Positions 1 to 5,144 of a DNA stretch of 5,144 nucleotides are shown here, piece by piece. Both the position numbers and the translations under genes were made by a program. The notes under the pieces were generated by a model. It saw only the letters and a list, made by a program, of their open reading frames with translations, was not told where the DNA came from and did not search any database. Position 1 is the stretch's first letter, and every line of letters starts with the position of its first letter. Source of the DNA: an uncultured Oceanospirillaceae bacterium (GTDB taxonomy: Bacteria; Pseudomonadota; Gammaproteobacteria; Pseudomonadales; Balneatricaceae); contig CAMIIY010000177.1 in NCBI GenBank assembly GCA_946221045.1, positions 1 to 5,144 of the forward strand, read 5' to 3'.

Positions 1-607
1 GGGTGAGGGCTGTAAAGTGGGTGCCCGTACCCGCATTCAGGCCAATGTCACCTGTTACCATGATGTCTGGATTGGCAATGATTGCCTGATTCACAGTGGC
101 GCTGTTCTTGGTGCAGATGGCTTTGGCTTTGCACCTGCGGCGGATGGCTGGATAAAGATTGCACAACTGGGCGGGGTGCGCATTGGTGACCGGGTTGAGA
201 TTGGTGCCTGTACCACCATCGACCGCGGGGCATTGGAGCATACAGAAATTGGCGATGGCGTTATTCTGGATAATCAGATTCAGATTGCTCATAACGTCAA
301 GATTGGTAAAAATAGCGCGATTGCTGGTTGTACCGCAGTGGCGGGAAGCACTAAAATTGGCGACCGCTGCACCATTGCCGGCGCTTGTGGCATTACCGGT
401 CACCTTGAGCTGGCCGATGGTGTGCATATCACCGCGATGTCACTTGTCACTAAATCCATCACTACACCGGGCGCCTACTCATCAGGAACCGGCCTGATGC
501 CCAGTGGCCAGTGGAAAAAGAATGTTGTGCGCTTCAGACAGCTTGATGAGCTGGCTCGGCGGTTGAAGTCTGTTGAAGAGCAGGTTAAAGAGATTAAGGG
601 TTCCTAA
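1..607 (+). CDS. lpxD: UDP-3-O-(3-hydroxyacyl)glucosamine N-acyltransferase LpxD, 5'-truncated
   Basis: This is the third step of lipid A synthesis in the cytoplasm: LpxD transfers an (R)-3-hydroxyacyl chain from ACP to the 2-amino group of UDP-3-O-acylglucosamine. The reading frame is already open at the window edge (first full codon at base 2), so a GTG at 17 is internal and not a start. About 201 residues are present, against about 340 for the family, so roughly 140 N-terminal residues (uridine-binding domain and first helix coils) are missing. Visible are isoleucine-rich hexapeptide repeats of a left-handed beta helix, the DNQIQIAHN block with the catalytic His (fragment residue 97, codon 290-292, equivalent to E. 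coli His239), and a second conserved His at fragment 134 (E. coli His276). The motif PGAYSSG precedes a charged C-terminal helix ([15 protein letters not shown]). The gene ends in tandem stops TAA TAG and fabZ follows at once. Identification is by recall of the family; the order of neighbours agrees. Confidence 0.96.
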   Translation, partial: GEGCKVGARTRIQANVTCYHDVWIGNDCLIHSGAVLGADGFGFAPAADGWIKIAQLGGVRIGDRVEIGACTTIDRGALEHTEIGDGVILDNQIQIAHNVKIGKNSAIAGCTAVAGSTKIGDRCTIAGACGITGHLELADGVHITAMSLVTKSITTPGAYSSGTGLMPSGQWKKNVVRFRQLDELARRLKSVEEQVKEIKGS

Positions 608-610
608 TAG

Positions 611-1048
611 ATGATGGATGTAAAAGAAATAAGGGAGTATCTCCCTCACCGCTACCCCTTTTTGTTGGTGGACCGGGTGTTGGAGCTTGAAGTAGGTCAG
701 TCCATTGTTGCGATCAAAAACGTTACAGTGAATGAACCCTTTTTTAATGGTCATTTCCCCGATTATCCGGTGATGCCGGGTGTGCTGATTGTCGAAGCCA
801 TGGCTCAGGCAGCCGGTATTCTGGGTTTTAAAACCATGGGTAAAAAACCCCAGGATGGCAGCATCTATTACTTTGTGGGTGCCGATAATCTGCGCTTCAA
901 ACGCCCGGTTGTGCCGGGTGATCAGTTGCGCCTTGAAGCAAAAGTGCTTTCAGAACGCCGCGGAATCTGGAAATTTGAGGTATGCTCAACAGTAGACGGT
1001 GAAATGGTTAGTTCTGCCACCATCCTGTGTGCTGATAGAAAGGTCTGA
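611..1048 (+). CDS. fabZ: 3-hydroxyacyl-[acyl-carrier-protein] dehydratase FabZ
   Basis: FabZ dehydrates (R)-3-hydroxyacyl-ACP to trans-2-enoyl-ACP in the type II fatty acid elongation cycle, in the cytosol. The 145-residue protein is of normal family length. It opens with the signature [12 protein letters not shown] (residues 11-22) and carries the hot-dog active-site segment [11 protein letters not shown], with catalytic His48, and Glu62 in the following VEAMAQAAG helix. [11 protein letters not shown] near residues 97-107 is the other conserved block. Two ATG codons stand in tandem at 611 and 614. AAGGG at 596-600 lies 10 bases before the first and 13 before the second, which favours 611. 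Only three bases (the second stop of lpxD) separate it from lpxD, so translation is probably coupled. Its place between lpxD and lpxA fits the known competition of fatty acid and lipid A synthesis for the same hydroxyacyl-ACP pool. Nothing in the protein looks damaged. Confidence 0.97.
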   Translation: MMDVKEIREYLPHRYPFLLVDRVLELEVGQSIVAIKNVTVNEPFFNGHFPDYPVMPGVLIVEAMAQAAGILGFKTMGKKPQDGSIYYFVGADNLRFKRPVVPGDQLRLEAKVLSERRGIWKFEVCSTVDGEMVSSATILCADRKV

Positions 1049-1053
1049 AGTTG
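1038..1053 (+). promoter_or_regulatory. Shine-Dalgarno site and TTG start of lpxA
   Basis: GAAAGG at 1038-1043 lies 7 bases before TTG at 1051-1053. It overlaps the last codons of fabZ. This site decides the start: the protein from TTG begins MIDPHAII, which aligns with the usual MID N-terminus of LpxA, and no ATG or GTG lies nearby in frame. A TTG codon is usually weaker than ATG, so it may hold LpxA output down (inference). Confidence 0.7.
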
Positions 1054-1821
1054 ATTGATCCTCACGCCATAATCGATCCTGATGCAAAGCTTGCCGATGA
1101 TGTTCAGGTAGGGCCCTGGACCTATATTGGTCCCGGTGTAGAAATTGGTGCCGGTACTGTTATTGGTTCGCATGTGGTTATCAAAGGTCCATCCACGATT
1201 GGACGCAATAACCGCATCTTTCAGTTTTCCAGTGTCGGTGAGGAATGTCAGGACAAAAAATACGCAGGTGAACCAACGACGCTGGTGATTGGTGATAACA
1301 ATGTAATCCGTGAAGGTGTCACTATTCACCGGGGTACCGTGCAGGATATTGGCACCACCATCATCGGCAGCGACAATCTGTTTATGGCCAATGTACACGT
1401 GGCGCATGATTGTGTCGTGGGCGACCATGTCATTATGGCCAATAACACCGCCATTGCCGGTCATGTGCATGTGGGGGATTGGGCGATTCTGGGCGGTTTT
1501 ACTGCTGTGCATCAGTTCTGTCGGATTGGTCCGCATGTTATGTGCGGCACCTGCAGTGTGGTGCTGAAAGATATTCCCGCCTATATCATGGCCAATGGCA
1601 ATACGGCCGAGCCGCATGGCATTAATACAGAAGGCCTCAAACGACGGGGTTTTTCCCCGGAGGCGATTCAAACCCTGCGCCGGGCTTACAAAATCATCTA
1701 TCGCCAGAACAATACACTGGCACAGGCATTGGATCAGCTGAATAGCATGGTGGCCTCCGCCCCTGAGCTGGCACCATTGATCCAGTCTCTGGAATCATCT
1801 ACCCGCGGCATCATCCGCTAG
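1051..1821 (+). CDS. lpxA: UDP-N-acetylglucosamine O-acyltransferase LpxA
   Basis: LpxA carries out the first step of lipid A synthesis, moving an (R)-3-hydroxyacyl chain from ACP to the 3-OH of UDP-GlcNAc in the cytoplasm; the active enzyme is a trimer. The 256 residues match the family (E. coli 262). Hexapeptide repeats of the left-handed beta helix fill residues 1 to about 180, followed by the helical C-terminal domain with NTEGLKRRGFS and the terminal TRGIIR. The catalytic His is His119 in HVAHDC (codon 1405-1407, E. coli His125), and KYAGEPT and TIHRGTV are further family blocks. HQFCRIG begins at His154. At the acyl-chain ruler position (E. coli Gly173) this protein has Thr167, which should shorten the acyl pocket relative to the C14-specific E. 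coli enzyme (inference). The start is TTG. The gene begins 2 bases after fabZ and ends 9 bases before lpxB. Confidence 0.97.
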   Translation: MIDPHAIIDPDAKLADDVQVGPWTYIGPGVEIGAGTVIGSHVVIKGPSTIGRNNRIFQFSSVGEECQDKKYAGEPTTLVIGDNNVIREGVTIHRGTVQDIGTTIIGSDNLFMANVHVAHDCVVGDHVIMANNTAIAGHVHVGDWAILGGFTAVHQFCRIGPHVMCGTCSVVLKDIPAYIMANGNTAEPHGINTEGLKRRGFSPEAIQTLRRAYKIIYRQNNTLAQALDQLNSMVASAPELAPLIQSLESSTRGIIR

Positions 1822-1830
1822 GTTCTTTTT

Positions 1831-2997
1831 ATGCCCCAAAGGCTTCGCATTGGAATCGTTGCAGGTGAGGCCTCCGGCGATATTCTTGGCGCAGGGCTGA
1901 TGCAGTCCCTGCGATCCCGGTTGCCCGACGTTGAGTTTACCGGTATCGGCGGTGAGCTGATGCTTGCGCAAGGGCTTGATTCACGCTATCCCATGGAACG
2001 GCTCTCTGTGATGGGGCTGGTTGAAGTGCTTGGACGGTTACGGGAGTTGCTGAAACTGCGCAAACGTTTGATCGAAGAACTGATCGCAGAACCTGTTGAC
2101 CTGTTTATCGGTATAGATGCCCCTGATTTTACGCTCACTATGGAGCTTGAAATACGTCAGGCGGGTATTCCTACCGTGCATTATGTCAGCCCATCGGTCT
2201 GGGCCTGGAAGCCAAAACGTATCTATAAAATCAAACGTTGCGCTGATCTGTTGCTGGCACTGTTTCCTTTCGAGCCTGCCTGTTATCAGCCGACCCGACA
2301 ACGCATGGCGGTGGTCGGACATCCACTGGCGCAGGCAATCGAACAGGATGAGTCATTGAAAACTGCCCGGGATCAGTTTGATCTGGCACCGGAACAGCAG
2401 GTGGTGGCGCTGTTGCCAGGCAGTCGTGGCAGTGAAATCAAATATCTGTCAGAACCCTTTCTTGAAACGGCCCGTTGGTTACAACGACAGCGCCCTGATC
2501 TGGTTTTTTTGTTGCCGGCAGCAACACAACGGTTACATCAGCAACTGGCTGAGTTGGTGGCATCGAAATATCCCGAGCTTAATCTGCGTCTGGTGCTGAA
2601 ACAGTCGCGTCAGGTGATGGCAGCGGCTAATGCGGTTTTAATTGCCTCGGGTACCGCAACACTGGAAGCAACTTTACTGGGTAAGCCGATGGTGGTTGCG
2701 TATCGGATGGCCCCGCTGACCTATGTGATCTACTCCCGAATGGTCAAAGCCCGGCATATTTCGTTGCCTAATCTGCTGGCCGATGAGCGGCTGGTGCCGG
2801 AAGTGTTGCAGCAGGATGTGCGCCCCGATGTGCTGGGGCCTTTGTTGCTCAAGGCACTGGATGATCCAGCATATCAGGCGAAGCTGGCAGCGCGGTTTGC
2901 GCATATAAAAACCGAACTGCTGCTCGATTCCAATCAGCTTGCTGCCTCCGCCGTGATGGCATTATTACGGGATAAAGGGGTGATCAGTGCAGGTTGA
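1831..2997 (+). CDS. lpxB: Lipid-A-disaccharide synthase LpxB
   Basis: LpxB is a family GT19 inverting glycosyltransferase that condenses UDP-2,3-diacylglucosamine with 2,3-diacylglucosamine-1-phosphate (lipid X) to give the beta-1,6 disaccharide, at the inner face of the cytoplasmic membrane. The 388 residues match the usual length (about 380). Motifs in order are GEASGD (12-17), the IGIDAPDF segment (93-100) with its two conserved Asp residues, [13 protein letters not shown] (118-130), VVGHP (161-165), the [10 protein letters not shown] nucleotide-sugar loop (194-203), and [17 protein letters not shown] (273-289). No transmembrane span is visible, as expected for a peripheral membrane protein. 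The ribosome site is weak: AGG at 1820-1822 overlaps the lpxA stop, 8 bases before ATG, so coupling to lpxA translation is likely. A run of seven T (2504-2510) lies in the coding sequence without breaking the frame. The end overlaps rnhB by 11 bases. Confidence 0.97.
   Translation: MPQRLRIGIVAGEASGDILGAGLMQSLRSRLPDVEFTGIGGELMLAQGLDSRYPMERLSVMGLVEVLGRLRELLKLRKRLIEELIAEPVDLFIGIDAPDFTLTMELEIRQAGIPTVHYVSPSVWAWKPKRIYKIKRCADLLLALFPFEPACYQPTRQRMAVVGHPLAQAIEQDESLKTARDQFDLAPEQQVVALLPGSRGSEIKYLSEPFLETARWLQRQRPDLVFLLPAATQRLHQQLAELVASKYPELNLRLVLKQSRQVMAAANAVLIASGTATLEATLLGKPMVVAYRMAPLTYVIYSRMVKARHISLPNLLADERLVPEVLQQDVRPDVLGPLLLKALDDPAYQAKLAARFAHIKTELLLDSNQLAASAVMALLRDKGVISAG
2974..2989 (+). promoter_or_regulatory. 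Shine-Dalgarno site and GTG start of rnhB inside lpxB
   Basis: AAAGGGG at 2974-2980 lies 6 bases before GTG at 2987-2989, all within the last codons of lpxB. This strong site supports the GTG start over later candidates. The product is then 198 residues, with the DEVGRG motif at the distance from the N-terminus usual for the family. Confidence 0.7.
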
Positions 2998-3583
2998 AGG
3001 ATTTGATTTTGGACAGCAACTGCTAGCGGCGGGTGTGGATGAAGTGGGTCGGGGGCCGCTGGTTGGCAATGTTGTTACCGCTGCTGTAATTCTGGACCCT
3101 GAGCGCCCCATAGAAGGTCTGGCGGATTCAAAGGTGTTATCAGCGGCTAAGCGGGAGCGGCTTTACCATGAGATTACCGAAAAAGCGCTGGCCTGGTCGG
3201 TTGCATCAGCGACCCCGGCAGAGATCGATGAATTGAATATTCTGCACGCCACCATGCTGGCAATGCAGCGCGCGGTGCTGGCTTTGAATCCCGCCCCGGA
3301 ATATGTTTATGTGGATGGTAACCGCTGCCCGACACTGCCATATCCCGCTGAGCCGGTGGTCAAGGGTGATTCAAAAGTGCCGGCCATCAGTGCAGCTTCT
3401 ATTCTGGCCAAGGTGGTGCGTGACCGGGAGATGGAGCAGTTACATGAGCGCTATCCTCATTACGGTTTTGCCAGCCATAAAGGTTACCCGACCAAAGCGC
3501 ATTTTGAAGCACTGCAGCAATATGGCCCTTTGCCTGAACACCGGCGCAGTTTCAGGCCGGTACGTGAACTGATAACCCCCTGA
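2987..3583 (+). CDS. rnhB: Ribonuclease HII RnhB
   Basis: RNase HII cleaves the RNA strand of RNA/DNA hybrids and cuts 5' of single ribonucleotides embedded in DNA, starting ribonucleotide excision repair. The protein is 198 residues, the same length as the E. coli enzyme. The DEDD active site is complete: Asp18 and Glu19 in [12 protein letters not shown], Asp110 in YVYVDGN, and Asp128 in [17 protein letters not shown]. The GRG motif (residues 21-23), which reads the ribonucleotide-DNA junction in the family, is intact, and the [10 protein letters not shown] block follows at 163-172. The start is GTG in the end of lpxB, in a different frame, with a good ribosome site. The gene is placed between lipid A genes and dnaE as in E. 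coli, where it is co-transcribed with them. Nothing suggests loss of function. Confidence 0.97.
   Translation: MQVEGFDFGQQLLAAGVDEVGRGPLVGNVVTAAVILDPERPIEGLADSKVLSAAKRERLYHEITEKALAWSVASATPAEIDELNILHATMLAMQRAVLALNPAPEYVYVDGNRCPTLPYPAEPVVKGDSKVPAISAASILAKVVRDREMEQLHERYPHYGFASHKGYPTKAHFEALQQYGPLPEHRRSFRPVRELITP
3063..3090 (+). promoter_or_regulatory. Candidate sigma70-type promoter inside rnhB, possibly for dnaE
   Basis: TTGGCA (3063-3068) and TGTAAT (3085-3090) each match five of six consensus bases and stand 16 bases apart. TGC at 3082-3084 provides an extended -10 TGn element. Transcription would begin near 3097, about 500 bases before dnaE. Internal promoters ahead of dnaE within upstream genes are known in E. 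coli. The match lies in codons for a conserved protein segment, so it may be chance; this is a sequence-only prediction. Confidence 0.3.
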
Positions 3584-3597
3584 GTCCGAAGAATCCT

Positions 3598-5144
3598 ATG
3601 TCTGATCCCCGCTTTATCCATTTGCGCGTCCACACTGAGTTTTCACTGGTGGATGGTCTGGTGCGGGTGAAAGAGCTGGTTAGTGCCGCAAAAAAGGCAG
3701 ATATGCCGGCTGTGGCAATGACCGATGAGACCAACCTGTTTGCTCTGGTTAAATTTTACAAAGCCGCCACGGGTGCCGGTGTTAAACCGATCTGTGGTGC
3801 AGATGTCTGGCTGGAAAACCCGCATGAGCCTTCAGGCCAGCCCTATCGGCTGACGTTACTGGTGCGTAATGCGCTGGGCTATCGCAATCTGATGGAGTTG
3901 ATTTCGCGCGCTTATGCCGAAGGGCAGGGGCGGTTGGATGATCGCGCTATTTTAAAGCCGGAGTGGGTGGTGGCCCAGGCGGATGGCTTAATTGCGTTAT
4001 CAGGGGCGAGGCAAGGTGAAATTGGCCACAGCCTTCTGGCCGGTCAGCTGGATCAGGCAGAAGAGGTTCTGCGTTACTGGCAGCAAGTGTTTCCTCAGTC
4101 GTTTTATCTTGAGATCCAGCGGACGGGCCGTTCGGGGGATGAAACGGTGGTGCATGGCAGCGTTGAGCTGGCGCGGCGTTGCGATTGTCCTCTGGTGGCG
4201 ACTAACGAAGTCATGTTTATTTGTGAGGATGACTTTGAAGCCCATGAAGTACGTGTATGTATCAACCAGAGCCGTATCCTTGATGATCCGATGCGGCCAA
4301 AAGAGTACAGCGAACAACAGTATTTCCGTAGCCAGGAAGAGATGATTGAGCTGTTCAGTGATATTCCCTCTGCGCTACAGAACAGTGTGGAAATTGCCAA
4401 GCGCTGCAATATAGAGATTGAGCTGGGTACTTATTACCTGCCTAAGTATCCGGTGCCGGAAGGCATGCTGATGGACGAGTTCTTCCGCCAGGTCTCTTAT
4501 GACGGGCTTGAGGAACGTCTGGCCATTCTGCTCGACAAAGCTGACCCGGAGTATCAGGCAAAACGTCAGGCCTATATTGATCGACTGGAGTTTGAGCTGG
4601 ATATCATTATCCAGATGGGCTTCCCCGGTTACTTCCTCATCGTTATGGACTTTATCAAATGGGGTAAGGAGAACGGTGTGCCGGTGGGGCCGGGGCGTGG
4701 CTCCGGTGCGGGTTCGCTGGTGGCCTATGCACAAAAGATTACGGATCTGGACCCGCTGGAATATGACCTGCTGTTCGAGCGTTTCCTGAACCCGGAGCGT
4801 GTCTCCATGCCTGACTTCGATATCGACTTCTGCATGGAAAACCGCGACAAGGTAATTGACTATGTTGCCCGGACTTACGGGCGGGATGCGGTATCTCAGA
4901 TTGTGACCTTCGGCACCATGGCCGCCAAAGCGGTGGTGCGTGATGTGGCCCGTGTGCAGGGCAAGCCTTTTGGCCTGGCAGATAAACTCTCCAAACTGAT
5001 TCCGTTTGAAATTGGCATCACCCTTAGCAAAGCGATGGAGCAGGAAGCCCTGCTGCGTGAATTTGTTGAGTCCAGCGCCGAAGCGCAGGAAATCATGGAG
5101 ATGGCCTACAAGCTGGAAGGGGTGACCCGGGGTGTGGGTAAACA
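3598..5144 (+). CDS. dnaE: DNA polymerase III alpha subunit DnaE, 3'-truncated
   Basis: DnaE is the catalytic subunit of the replicative polymerase III core. The window holds the first 515 residues of about 1160; the frame is still open at the last base. The N-terminal PHP domain (about 1-277) begins MSDPRFIHLRVHTEFS. It lacks several metal ligands of active PHP domains (Arg10 in place of His in the HxH pattern, Glu44 in TDET in place of TDH), as in E. coli, so proofreading is presumably left to DnaQ. The palm (about 278-439) has GPGRGSGAGSLVAY (364-377) and PDFDIDF with catalytic Asp408 and Asp410 (E. coli Asp401 and Asp403). The third Asp would be near residue 562, outside the window. YGRDAVSQIVTFGTMAAKAV and the thumb region follow, up to KLEGVTRGVGK at the edge. 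GAAG at 3588-3591, 6 bases before ATG, is a modest ribosome site. It starts 14 bases after rnhB. Confidence 0.97.
   Translation, partial: MSDPRFIHLRVHTEFSLVDGLVRVKELVSAAKKADMPAVAMTDETNLFALVKFYKAATGAGVKPICGADVWLENPHEPSGQPYRLTLLVRNALGYRNLMELISRAYAEGQGRLDDRAILKPEWVVAQADGLIALSGARQGEIGHSLLAGQLDQAEEVLRYWQQVFPQSFYLEIQRTGRSGDETVVHGSVELARRCDCPLVATNEVMFICEDDFEAHEVRVCINQSRILDDPMRPKEYSEQQYFRSQEEMIELFSDIPSALQNSVEIAKRCNIEIELGTYYLPKYPVPEGMLMDEFFRQVSYDGLEERLAILLDKADPEYQAKRQAYIDRLEFELDIIIQMGFPGYFLIVMDFIKWGKENGVPVGPGRGSGAGSLVAYAQKITDLDPLEYDLLFERFLNPERVSMPDFDIDFCMENRDKVIDYVARTYGRDAVSQIVTFGTMAAKAVVRDVARVQGKPFGLADKLSKLIPFEIGITLSKAMEQEALLREFVESSAEAQEIMEMAYKLEGVTRGVGK

Noticed and set aside
17..19. GTG as a true start for lpxD.
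   Set aside because: The hexapeptide-repeat reading is open upstream to the window edge and the product would lack the N-terminal 140 residues, so this is an edge truncation.
1645..1659. Perfect hairpin CGGGG-TTTTT-CCCCG in lpxA, looking like a small terminator.
   Set aside because: The stem is only 5 bp, no T-run follows it, and it encodes the conserved KRRGFSPE segment, so codon choice explains it.
922..1671. Long open reverse-strand frame (249 residues) opposite fabZ and lpxA.
   Set aside because: It lies fully antisense to two clear conserved genes, its translation shows no family motif, and its His/Asn/Thr-rich composition is what antisense of the hexapeptide-repeat gene would give.
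2096..2117. TTGACC and TATAGA in lpxB as a promoter.
   Set aside because: The two hexamers are only 10 bases apart, too close for a sigma70 promoter.
2504..2510. Run of seven T in lpxB as a frameshift or sequencing error.
   Set aside because: The frame and family similarity continue unbroken on both sides (LVFLLPA), so there is no disruption.
3992..4345. 117-residue open frame on the + strand inside dnaE.
   Set aside because: It is out of frame with the conserved DnaE reading, which continues through the region without interruption, and its product resembles no family I know.

Overview
The window is a tightly packed, single-strand stretch of the classic gammaproteobacterial lipid A / fatty acid / replication cluster. 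In order on the + strand it holds lpxD (5' end missing), fabZ, lpxA, lpxB, rnhB and dnaE (3' end missing). The gene order, protein lengths and family motifs match the Escherichia coli arrangement, in which bamA-skp lie upstream of lpxD and accA follows dnaE. The organism is almost certainly a gammaproteobacterium with moderate GC (low fifties by eye). The divergence from E. coli suggests a non-enteric, possibly marine lineage of the Oceanospirillales/Pseudomonadales kind, but that placement is only an impression.

Layout: bases 1-607 carry the acyltransferase and C-terminal part of LpxD. FabZ follows after 3 bases, LpxA after 2 more with a TTG start, and LpxB after 9. RnhB starts with GTG inside the end of lpxB (11-base overlap), and dnaE starts 14 bases after rnhB and runs off the window. 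No gap exceeds 14 bases, so there is no intergenic space for a terminator, RNA gene or mobile element, and none was seen.

How the genes work together: FabZ, LpxA and LpxD all draw on (R)-3-hydroxyacyl-ACP. FabZ sends it into fatty acid elongation, while LpxA and LpxD use it to acylate UDP-GlcNAc derivatives. LpxB joins two acylated glucosamines into the disaccharide of lipid A. RnhB removes ribonucleotides and RNA from DNA, and DnaE is the replicative polymerase subunit, so the operon couples envelope precursor synthesis with genome replication.

This is a conserved housekeeping region and I see no undescribed system. The points worth a second look are the acyl-chain ruler residues of LpxA (Thr where E. 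coli has Gly) and LpxD, a -1 slippery heptamer in the correct frame early in dnaE, a reasonable sigma70-like promoter inside rnhB, a degenerate PHP domain in DnaE, and a nested palindrome in fabZ.
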